NCBI RefSeq assembly: GCF_030463535.1
Contig: NC_132899.1
Span: 20,675,990-20,739,989 of the forward strand
Source: Salminus brasiliensis
Lineage: Eukaryota > Chordata > Actinopteri > Characiformes > Bryconidae
DNA length: 64,000 nucleotides
Direction of reading: 5' to 3'
Shown: positions 13,901 through 25,900 of the stretch, piece after piece
Numbering within the stretch: position 1 is the stretch's first letter
Layout: each line of letters starts with the position of its first letter
The notes under the pieces: model-generated
The model's database searches: none
What the model was told of the DNA's origin: nothing
Seen by the model: only the letters and a program-made list of their open reading frames with translations
Position numbers and translations under genes: made by a program

Positions 13901-16900
13901 ACATAATTGACATACATATTACGACTTTAAATATATTTAGACTTCAAATCTTAAAATAGGAATAATAAAAACATTATTTGGTACTTAAAGCGAGTTAAGT
14001 TTAAGAGACATGCATGATATCAAAATAGAAACTTGAACTAAAAAAATACTTGGAAATGCTCATTTTAAAAAGTCTCACAAGTTGTCATAGAATCTACTCT
14101 ACTTTGATGTGAGGTTGGCATATTGTGTATGTCAAGTGAAACAGTCAGTTGAGGTCTTTTAGTGAAGTGTTGCCATTTACTGATTATTAAATTGCTTTTA
14201 AGTGACTCACATAAATCACATAGGGGGCAGTGAAGGCTATTGGGTGCTTCAGCAATACACATAAGCACACATGAGCACATAAAGTACAACCACAGATCTG
14301 AGCCAAAAATAACTTATTTGATGTATTTGCTTTATGTTTATGTGGATTCTGACAGCAGATGACAATGTTATCTATAAAAAACAGACACGTTGTAAACAGT
14401 TTTTTTTAATATTACATTTTGTTTGTACATGTTTGTAACAGTGTGTCATACAGTGGCATAAACCATATAAACAAGTCTCAGATTAGTCTTTGTTGATTTA
14501 GGCCTGCAGTTTGGTGGGGCATAAGCTGATGTTCATTTTTAGAAACATTAGCCTGGTGGCTCTTGTGTACATTTAAAAAAGAAAGATTCATACAGATTCA
14601 GAAGCTTATAGAAAAGAAATCTAACTTCAAAGTATTAAAGATTGTTCTTAGTATGAGATTGGTAGTCAGCTGAGGAACTCCAGTTTGTTTTCAGTGGGGC
14701 GGACAATGGAGAGAAGAGATGGTAAAAGGCTAGGGTTAGCTCTTACCCTTGTGCGGATTCCTGTTTGCCTCCGTGGCTTTTGCTCCATCACATGCCGAGT
14801 CTGAGCTCTTCTTCAAGAATAGCTCAACACAACTAATATAACAAGTGCTTTCTCCAAATTCAACACCAAATGCTACTTTCAATGACACTCCAGTCTCGGA
14901 ATTATTCAATCCTTTCGCTTATCCATAGGCCCAAAAAGGTGCCGTTTTCTTTCATTGTTCCACAGAACAAAATCGGAAACGGCGGCGGCTCAGTGATGCT
15001 CTGGGGCTGCTTTGCTTCCTCTGGTACTGGAAACCTGCAGCGTATGCAGGACAAGTTGGATTCAGTCATTTATCACAAAATCCTAGAGGAAAACATCATG
15101 CCTTTTGTAAGGAAGCTAAAGCTTGGGCGTCATTGGACCTTCCAACAGGGCAATGATCCCAAGTCCACTAAGGATTTGTTTCAGAAGAAGTCCTGGAGGA
15201 TTCTGGAGTGGCGATCACAGTCGACTCACTTAAACCTCATAAAAAAACTTTGGTGGGGTTTGAAGAAGGCGGTTGCAGCTTGCAAACCCAAGAATATTAG
15301 TAAACTGGAGGCCCTTTCCTATGAAGTATGGACTCAGAGTAAATCATTGTGATTGCAACTGTATGTATGTAAATCAGTCAAGCCTGTTATGAAACTGGTC
15401 TGTTTTCCAGCACTATTTTGGCTAGTGTTTGAGGTTCACTGTATATCACTTCCGCATAGCAAACTCTCATTATTCAACTATGCCAAGAGAAATACAGTTT
15501 TCCATTCTAGGGCCTAAACTGAAACTGAGTATTATCAGATGACATAGTACCAATTCACTGAGAACAGCCAAGGTGAAAACACTGTTTACTGTAGCTGTGT
15601 CCCGTTAGGTGAGTGATGGACAAATGCAGCAGCCACTGTGGGCTCATTAGCAGGACTCAAGTCTCCTTTGCATTGGGAGCAATTCTGCCTCAGCTCAGTC
15701 TAACAAGCTAACTGACTGTAACACGGCTTTGAACTGCACGCTTGTCAGAACAGCATACACATCATAAGGTCTGACTTTTCACCGCTGTCTCATTCCCCAG
15801 TTCTCCTCCTGCTAATCTTGCTCATTTGCATCGAGGTTCATCTGAGGACGGAGAAGAGAGCTGCTGTCAGAGCTCTGGTGTTCAGTCTGCTGGACTGACT
15901 ACCTACATGTTTCAGGCGTTAGGGATACAGCATGTGAGGCTGTGCATTGTTTGTAACACCCGCACGGTGGAACAGTGACAGAATTAGCGCTACAGCACGT
16001 GACCATGTGCAATTAAAGTGTTTATGCCCTGAAGCAGGCACTGAATCAGTGCTTAGTGGCTAAATCTATTTACAGGCGTGTTTACAGAACTGGGGCAAAG
16101 AAATCAACTCAGTTTCTTGTTTGTGAGCAGTGTGAAAATCTGACAAACTATCAAATAAATTTTTTTTCTCTTACCTTAACTTCATTAGATCAGCTAAGAC
16201 TTGGTTGATGTTCAAAGGTACCTGTTTTAGGTTTGCACTGGAGCTATGAAGCTAATAAAGTAATGGAAACTTACACCCCAACACTTAGAAATGCAAACGG
16301 CAGGCCTAAATCATCACACACTTGCCTTTAACAGTGTTATATAATCCTTTAACAAAGTTATATAATCTCAGATAGACTGTATGACAAACCAATCCAATAA
16401 ATTAGCTAAAAGATTGTTACCAACCTGAGCCAAAATCATATTTCTGTCCTTTTACATTGTGGCTGTCACACAAAATCCATGTAATTCTATTTTGACATTT
16501 TTCACTTTTTGACAAAGTGAAATTGGCAGTTTACATTGTGTAGTAATGTCATGAGGAATAGATCAATAGAAATCCTCCAAAATGACTTGATTTCCATTGA
16601 AAGTTTTTTTTTTTCCTGCTCCTGTAAATTCTCTTGCCATTTTAAAGATACAAGGTTTTTGCATGTCAGCAACTATATGTTAATGTAAGTCATAGAGCCG
16701 TTGGCAAAAACCTAATTTAATTAATTGGAGCAAACAAAAACAATCAAATGGATCCAAATCAAGCTTCACCTCTCTCTCAGACCCTCACATATCTGAACTG
16801 AAGCTTATTTGAATACATTGTGAAAAGAACCAGTCTATTGGAGAAGACAGTTATGCTCGAAACAGTTGAAGATTAAAGAGGAGGAAGACGGGCAGGAAAA

Positions 16901-19900
16901 AGATGGATGGACACAGCAAGAGATAATATGAACAAGCCATTAAAAAGACTAATGACCAACAGCTGTACATCTTCAGGGATCTGGAGTTGTGGAACTGATC
17001 GATCCTCACTTAGTCTGTTTGGTGTGTTTTCCTTGAGTTCCCTTCACTCTTTAAAATTAAGCTGCTACAAAGGGTTCTTTGAGCAGTGCCATAGAACAGG
17101 GGTGGGTAACAGGGGCCACAGTTTGCTGATTTGCAGACCTACTCAAACTGGCAATTAACAGATGAGATGAATACGATGTTTTTCAGCAGGAAAAGCACAA
17201 ACTGTGCAGGAATCCGTCCCTCCAGGATTAGAATTGCCCACTCCTGGCATAGAAGGGAAACTTTTGGTTCCATAAAGTTGTTTATGCTCTTTTATGAAAC
17301 TAAAAGTTGTTAATCTTTGGCACTGCTCAAAGAACAGTATACGGGTATTCCAATTTCCTCCCACCTCCCAAAAACACATGGTAGGTGAACTGGATTTGTC
17401 AGACGTCCCCCCTAGGTGTGTGGTACCCTCCAATAGACTGGTGCTCTGTCCAGGGGCATATTCCTGCCATGGGTCAATGAATCCAGGTAGTCTTTAGACC
17501 CAAGAAGCAAATAAGGCAGTGAATGAATGAATTATGATAATGTCATAGTGGTCACCAACCCACCTTCAGATCTTGCTGCAGGTTTTCACCTCCAACCTAG
17601 CACACCCCATTGAACTAATCAAGCACTTCTGAAACATTTGGATGGATCAAGTAGAGATTACTAGGGATGGAGCAGGGTTGGTGACTGCTGTCACTTTAGT
17701 GTCAGAAACCAGTGAATATTTGACAGCTTGATACACTTTAAGGCAAGTGTGTAATAAATGTAAGCTTCCATAAATTGTTAACTACAACTTTGTACATTTT
17801 AGCCGCACATAGTTTGGGATTGGGAATCCTCTGCTTTTATTAGTTTGGGTTGTTACTGAAATTTCATCTTATTCCATCTTCAGGATTTCATCATCTACTC
17901 GCTGAGCGGGGGCAGCACTGTTTTTGGCCGGTGTGAAGGTGTGAAGCTCTGGGCCCCTGACATTAAGCAGCAACACTGCTCTGTGCAGCGCCTCGAGACT
18001 GGTCCAGCTTCCGACCCTGACCAAGAGCTCAAAAGAGAAGTGTTGGTGACAGTGCTGACACCCCTGCATGGGGCTGCGGTCAAAAGGAACGGAGCCATCA
18101 TCAGGGAAAAGACAGAGCTACGGTCAGGAGACATTATAGGCCTGGGTGACCATTACGTCTTCATGTTCAAAGACCCTGCCACTGAACGTCTGAAAAGTGA
18201 TCCTCCTGCTGCGGCCTTGCCTTGGCTGGCTCAGGCAACCCAGCCGCCGCCTCCCCTGTGTAAGTCATGTGTGTTATCTGTGTCAGAGGGACCACTAAAC
18301 ACCCTGCCGTGCCTGCGGGATGCTGGCGGGAGGGGGCTCATCCTTGCCTACGAAGTGGAACATGAAGAACGCATCCTGAAGGAGATATTCACAAGGGCGG
18401 ACAGCCATGACGGAGCACACAAAGTAACCCCGTCTTTCCTGCTGTGCTTATGCCTCCAGCAGTCAGCCACACATTTCCCCATGACTGACCTGAGACGACT
18501 TCTCCTGCACATAGCCAACGAGGTTCAGGTGGCTGTGTGGGTAAGGATTCAATTCTAAATGTCCATACAACTAGGTTTTCCTCTCCTTGTCAGTGTTTTT
18601 GAGGTCCTCATATGTGTGCGCTGTCGGGTTCTTTTGCTTATGCAGGAAAAGGCTAAGGAGCTGGCAGCAGTTCAACCTGAAGGGTAAGTATCTCTTGTGG
18701 GTGAATTTTTGGATCTACTAACTAAGTAAGCACTACTAACTAACTAAGTATTTCAGCATCAACAACATTATATGTCAAACGGCAAACAAACTAAATAGGT
18801 TCAGACTACTGACGAACACTCTGTAGTTAATAAACTTGGTGAACTCAGAGTTGCCTTTAACTCAGCTTCACTGGAGGCCCATTCTGTGCCTTCACACAGA
18901 CACCCAGCTAGACATTTTTGCTTAGTAGAACAATATGTGAATGTTGTGAACGTCACAACTATTGTGTCTTAGAATGTTCAATGTGTCTTTATTTACCTTT
19001 TTTATATTTCTTAATTTTTTCTTACAAAAATCTACATCTGGGCTTTTCATATTTCATAGGCATATTAAAAAAATGCAAGTTATTTATTGAAACTTTTTCA
19101 TTATCAGTGAAAATTCTGAATTTCAAAATTTATGTTAAAATAAGTGCTATAATTATAAGTTTGGAAAATGTTTTATGACACATTTATTAACTTTTATTTA
19201 TCAGTGTGATTATTGTATTGTATTTTAGTTTGGGAAAAGTTACTTTTGATGTTTCCATAGTGGTCGTTTTTATTAACTGGGATTGTGTAAGAAACTACGT
19301 TAATTAATAACGTTGTGATAAAAAGCATTTTCCAGAACATTATTTTGGTAACATTACAAACTAACCTCCCTGGAACCTTCTCAAATAATTTCTGAACATT
19401 CCCATAATGTTCTCCACTAACTGTGCAGCCACACTTGTGGAATAGTCACAGTCAGGGGGAGGAGAAGAAACAACCCATTGAGAAGGACCTGTATCAATGA
19501 GGAACAGTTCTTCTCAGCAAGCTGATGCATATTGCCCCTCACAAGCTTACCCAAACCACTGTTAAAGAATGCTGTTTACATTGGACGCATTCTCTCAGTT
19601 TCTCAGTTGAGCTCATACAATGTACAGACAGGTGATATTTTAGAAGTATTCTAAAACATATTTCTCTCCATACCTAAACACCTGACCATCAGTTTTCTCT
19701 TAACAGTGGAGATGATGCAGACCCCGTGGAGCTAGTCAGCACAGAGAAGCTTCTAGATGGTCTACAGCCACTTGTTCTGTGGATGGCAAACTCCATCGAG
19801 CTTCTCCATTTTATCCATCAAGAAGTGCCTCGCTTACTGCATGGGATCTCGCGAGAGGAGGAGGAAGAGGAAGAAGATTGCATGGGTAATAAAGCAGTAA

Positions 19901-22900
19901 AACGTGCTAATTGCTAAAAGCTTTCTTTAGCATATACTTTATTGTATACTGTATTTAACTGATGACATCTCTGCTACTATGTTCCTCATGGACGTTTGTA
20001 AAGCCGTGCTGGAGTTGCGCTTATCCACTGTACGGCCAGCCAGCGAGGAGGCCATGACCGTCCTGGAGGAGGTCATTATGTTCACCTTCCAGCAGTGTGT
20101 CTATTACCTTACCAAGGTCAGTGGTGCTGCACTCTTTATGCTTTTGCCTAGAGGTTTAGTACCTTACTAAGGGCAGCTTGCTACAAATGACTGCTTATTT
20201 CGTCACACTGAGTCTGTTGTTTGTGTAGGGATCAGAATTAAGAAAGAAAAATAATCCTGGGCTTACCTTACCACAGCGAGCCATGTGAGGTTGTTTTGAA
20301 TTGCAGTGGCCGTAATGAATGAGACATTATCAGGAAAACCAACATCAACTCTGTAAGCCGCAGCTACATAGCAGTCTCACTGTGTGCCTGGTAAATATGC
20401 AGTGTTTATGTAGTGAGAAGCACTCACCACTTACAGATGTATACTGTTGGCCTCGGGTGCTTCCAGGTGGCAAGTTTACAGAGACGTTTGTCAGAATAGT
20501 GATGACTGAAGTTGTTTATATCATATAAACCTATTATACAGTGATTAGTTAAGATTAGAGTCTGCTTCCAGAATTGAATTGATCCTTCTCTCTACCAGTA
20601 CAAATGTTTCCTGCGACACTGGCTGCAACACAAACCCAAAGCAAGATCAATCCATCAAATTGATTAGAGAGATTGGAGAGGTGTTCTATTCATGAAATTC
20701 TGCACCCTTTTTTTCTCAAAGCATGCCTTTGCTCACAGCAGCCACAAAATCCTATTTAAACTTTAGCAGTACACAGGACATGTGACCCAAATGCATCAGG
20801 CTTGTTTAGATGCTCTTTTGAAAGTGTCTGACATTGAATTTTATGGTAAGGATGCAGGAAAGCTTTTCCTCTGATGATTTTTCCATGAAGGTCATATTTG
20901 TGCAGGTGTAACTGCACAGTAGAAAAGTGCACAGCCACTTCAGAGTTGGTTAAACCTTCCTGAAAAGTCTTTTGCAGTCCATGGGTTTTGATATGCCCTA
21001 CTAGCAGTCCTATGAGCAGTTCTCTTGGAAAGATAGATAGAAATAACCTCCGTTTGACTTCCACCAATCCTGTTAACTGCCATTTCGTAATTGCATCACA
21101 AACTGAGGAAACTACTGTCTAAAGATACTTTAGGCATCAGTTATTGACATTTTCAGTAATTGAGTGCTGACCAGCTGCTTAGAGGAGACCACATATGCAA
21201 ATTTTTGGGACAAGGTTTGAGGAGTCTGAGCATTTATATAGGTTTGGAATTTGCTTCACCTCACCTTTCCTAATAGTGATTGTGACCTTGGTGGAAGTTA
21301 TCTATCAAGCTCAACTTTTTGCATATTGCTTCCTTTTGTAATTTTACATTGTACTTTTTACAGGTAAAATTGTAAACAATAATACACTAAGCTTGAACTC
21401 TTAACAATAAAAAGAGATGAACATTTTGCATGCACCTGTATTAGCTGAGGGCTAACATAATAGCTTGTGGCTAGTGTGTTATAATTAAAACTATTTTTGT
21501 AGATGACTGACTTTTATGGGGGAGGCAAATGAAGATTACAGAATGTAAACCAGTGAACTAACATAAAATAAAACATTGTTACATTGGCAGGTTGCAGATT
21601 GCTTGTTTGGAGGGAAAACATCAATGTGTTAGCCACTCTTTTATTCTCCTGTATTAAAAATTCATCATATTGACGTGACTGCTGAATCAAATCAGTACAA
21701 ACTACCTACGCATTTTGTGAACTGTTACTGGCCTGAAAGGAAACCTCCACTGATCAGCGTCCTGACCTGAAATGAGGTCACGTGCATCCATATACTGAGA
21801 GGGCTCTTCTCATAGCTCTCATAGACTCTTTAGGCATTTCAGTAGTCATTGTTATCCGCCACAGGCTCCATGTCCTGACGGCACTGCTCATTTTGATTGA
21901 GGTTATTTCATTGAGTCATGGTCAGTTTTATCGCAGTTTCCTTTCCCCTCAGCACAGAGGTCAGACGAGTGTTTTCAAATGATAACTGCCCTTCACAAAG
22001 TGATTTGCATGTATTTTAAATGAATTTCTCTGCTCTGGATAATTACATATTTGGTTTCGCTGTAGGCGTATGGAGTGAGTGATTTCTTTTTCTGTGTTCT
22101 ACACAAAGCCATAAAGCCTCTTTTTTAATCTATTTCAGAAATTTTCATTTGAACTCTTATTTGTGGGCCTTCGCAGTTTCAAAGCTCCATCCGAGCTTAA
22201 GGTGTACTTCATTTGAAAGCTTTCGCTTAATTTTGAGTTCTCACAGCCTTTCCGTCTCCCGTTCTAGACGGTCTCTTGTAACTCCTCCGACAGCCATGCT
22301 GGATAAAACAATGTGAGGAATCTGGTCTGACAGCAGCCTAGCCCACAAGTTAAACTTGCTGAGAGAATGGCTCAGAAACCCACAGTCTGAAGGAAAGTGC
22401 CTTGGCTCAGGCCTGTCAGGGCCATTATGAAATATAGAGGCTGAATAAATCATAGCCTTAAAATGTGTTCCTCAAACCACAAGAAACAGTGGGCATACCA
22501 GTAGAGGATCTGGGGTAAGGGGAGATGTTTTATAGTGAATGTTCCTTGCTGACAGAAGTAGACCCAGATTTTCCCCTCCAACCCCACCCTTCCCTGTCTC
22601 CCGATCCTTCAGACATAATTCCGTAGAGCCTGGATTTGGGACTGATCCATGTTCCGTTTGTAAGGTTCCTTGAGGCGTCACTTCTCTGGGAAATTTCAAT
22701 TCGTCCTTGGTCAGAGAGACCGTTTTTCATGGGAAGAAACAATTTCCATGGACGTAGGTTGATTTGAGGGATTGCACAGCTCAGAATATGGACATGCCTT
22801 GCCTGCGTTTGAGCGTTTGACAGGTTTGCGATTGGAATGTAGCTGTCATCAGGCTCAGTAGAAAAGGATGTGGCGATTGCGGTTCCTTGGGAGAATACGC

Positions 22901-25900
22901 TCCACTAAATCATGAACGAGGCAGTATTTCCAGCAGTAGCCCACATGGATGGTGTAAACAAAGCCTGATTCTTTTTTTGCCCAGTTAACCCTTAACCAAA
23001 CCTAAATGATCTCAGCTTTGAATGCTGGTAGATAAGGATGCCTTCAGGTGCATATTGGACTCAGACGTGTCCTTCAGAGGTTCAGAACCTACAGGTAGAG
23101 GCTGGAAATAAAACCCCCAAGGTTTGACCTTTGGTAGGGTCAAATCTAATGTCATTGGTAAGATTTATTCTGTTGGAAATGTGTTTTTTGACATTGGATT
23201 TTGGTGATCTTTGTATTTCTAGTGTTATAAATTCTAAGTTATAAATCAAATGATCATCAGGGAGCTGAGGAAAGAGCGGCACATTTAGCCTACTATTTAC
23301 CCCATTAGCTTATTGCCCACAGAAACATTATTTAGGCAGATCACAAATTTGTTGACTGTAGTTTCAGAGGCTAAATAGCATTAGCATTGCATGACATTAG
23401 CTTTACGCTGGAGATGAGTTTGTATGTGTTTTTTACAGCACTTTAGACTTAAATCCAATGACTTGACATTCATTTATGATGGATGATAAACCTATGCACA
23501 TATATTGTTTAGCTTTACAATAATGGACATTGTTTTTAGGAGGAGCATTTCCATCCATTTCCTCTACTTATTTGTAGCAGGGCAATTAGTTTTTCCCACA
23601 TTACGTTCTTTATTTCTACAATAATGGAAAAATACGATACTGTACATAGTGCCAGTCACGCATGGTCAATATTTTTAATAGGAAAGTTTAACCAAATGCA
23701 AACATGGTTGCTAGGAAAGCCAGCAGACGTTTTACAGCTAGAATAACATATCCAGAGCTGTCTCTCGTGTTTTCAGGCCTGTTATGCCATTCTATCCAGC
23801 AGAAAAGGAAGCAGCTGTTAGTAGGCTTAGAAAAATAAAAGCATGGTGTGTTTGTGGGCTCAGGATTCCCTGAGGTAAACACACACTGATTTAACGCTTC
23901 TGAGATCATTATAAATAACCTATTTTGTATTTAAAATACACACTGCCTGTCACACTTTGGGAGCACCCTGCCTTCTTCTGAAAATGTTATAGAACTTTGC
24001 GAACATTAATATGAACTTTCAACTAAGTGAGAAAACGTATTACTGCAAAGCTAGTATGTAAAGGTAAAAGTGTCTGTCTTGGCACTTAAAGAAGCTTGTT
24101 AGCAATATACAATGATATTATCAGATCCGTATTGACATTGGCAGATGACTGCATCAGACAGATGCACAGATCTTAGATGTCACAGATATTTCGGACTGAT
24201 ACTTGATAACATATTCACTAACCCTCTGCAAATAACCGTACAGCAGCTTCTAGTGCTTTCAAAAGCATAGACTGTACTCAGGGTGAGGCAGTAGTAGTTT
24301 ACAGTGGTCCTGTAACGGACACTTCATGTCGTAATGGCAATAAATAAAAAGCCCAATGTATGGAGTGTGGTCTGGCTTTATCAAATGAGGCGCTAAAACC
24401 CTGAAAATAAAAGGTTTTAAGTATCAGCACTTGAGAAATACAAGAATTTATTAGAATTAGAATTTCGTTATTCACAGGTAAGACTAGAGTTGGATCAGAA
24501 CAACTGGTTTAAATACCCTAAAGGTGAAGGTGCACGTATTTGTCACTGTACAGTGAAATGTGTCCTCCACATTTAACCCATCTGGTAGTGAATACACACA
24601 CACCTGTGTGTTAGGGGCAGTGAGTACACACACACACCCAGAGCGGTGGGCAGCCAACTCCAGTGCCCAGGGAGCAGAGAGGGTAAAGGGCCTTGCTCAA
24701 GGACCCAACAGTGGCAGCTTGCCGAGCCCTGGAATCGAACCCACAACCCTATTATCGATATCCCAGCGCTCTAACCGCTGAGCCACCACTGCCCCAACAG
24801 CTACCACTGCCCCTACAAAGGCTGTTTCCTGACCGGGAATCAAACCCGGGTCGCGGCAGTGAGAGCGCCGAATCCTAACCACTAGACCACCAGGGAAAAC
24901 CCTAGAAGGTTTGAGTGATGAGAGAGATGAGAGCTGACGTCACACAATGATGAATTTGAAATATGACGTGAATTATTTAACTGTGATTTTGGCTAGGATA
25001 AGAAATGACCAGATGCATTTTTTATACATCCATAAAAATAAAAAATAAAAACAAAAAAATAAGTCTGCTAAATGTGACTTAAAACAGTCGAAAACACTCC
25101 TGAAGTCATTGACTTGACTTTGTGCTCAGATATGAGACTTTATTCTCACACATTTGATTTAAGCCACAGTTATCTGGAACACTGTCTGTGCTGTGGTGTT
25201 TAGACTCCTAAGTAACTTATCACAGCCGGTGTCGTGACACATCCTATTCCCCCCAGACACATCCTATCCCCCAGACTGTTCCATTGGTTAAAATCATGCA
25301 CATGATTAATTTCAGTAATCTTCACGAGACTGTCACACTTGCCAGATATTAACTGATCATTATGATAAAGTATTGCTATTTAACTTTCTTTATTAAATGT
25401 GAATCACATATTAGCAAATTCAACGATTTTAATATTGCTTTTGCCACGCTGGCATTTAAAGCTGATACCAACAGGTAAAGCTAGCTATCATGCACTTGCT
25501 ATCCGCAATCGAGCTAGTTCCTTTAGTGTATGCTAGCTTGCTAACAAATATTAGCAACAGTTATTTACATCCTATTCCCCTGACATGTCATCTCTCCCGA
25601 CTATTTCATTGGGTGAAATGGTCCACGTGATTAATCTCCTATTCACGATTGAAATAAATGGAAATATATTTTTTTATTACTGAGTTCTTGTCTTGAAAGT
25701 GTTGCAGTTTACATTTATTACATGGAAACCACATATTACCAAATTCAGTTGCTCTGTTTGCAAAATACAGCATTAAATATGTCCTAGTAAGCAGTAAGCA
25801 TTGCTCACTTTATTGGGTCCAAAATTGTCCTTCCTGTAACATGATGTCAGAGGGGATAGGATGTGTCACGACATCGGCTTTAAATCCAAACACAGCAGAA

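Larger units (their letters stand above)
12007..17883 (+). other. rasip1 intron 4
   Basis: No gene is seen. It contains a (CA)-rich patch near 12030, a possible DNA-element remnant at about 13380-13785 (ends resemble GGGTGTCCCAATCCC inverted), the Tc1 remnant at 14930, a TTGTATCTCC repeat copy (16530-16700) and two MITEs near 17.1 and 17.6 kb. Confidence 0.6.

Noticed and set aside
24560-24882. Frames of 61-73 codons on both strands
   Set aside because: They are inside the SINE and tRNA-like sequence.
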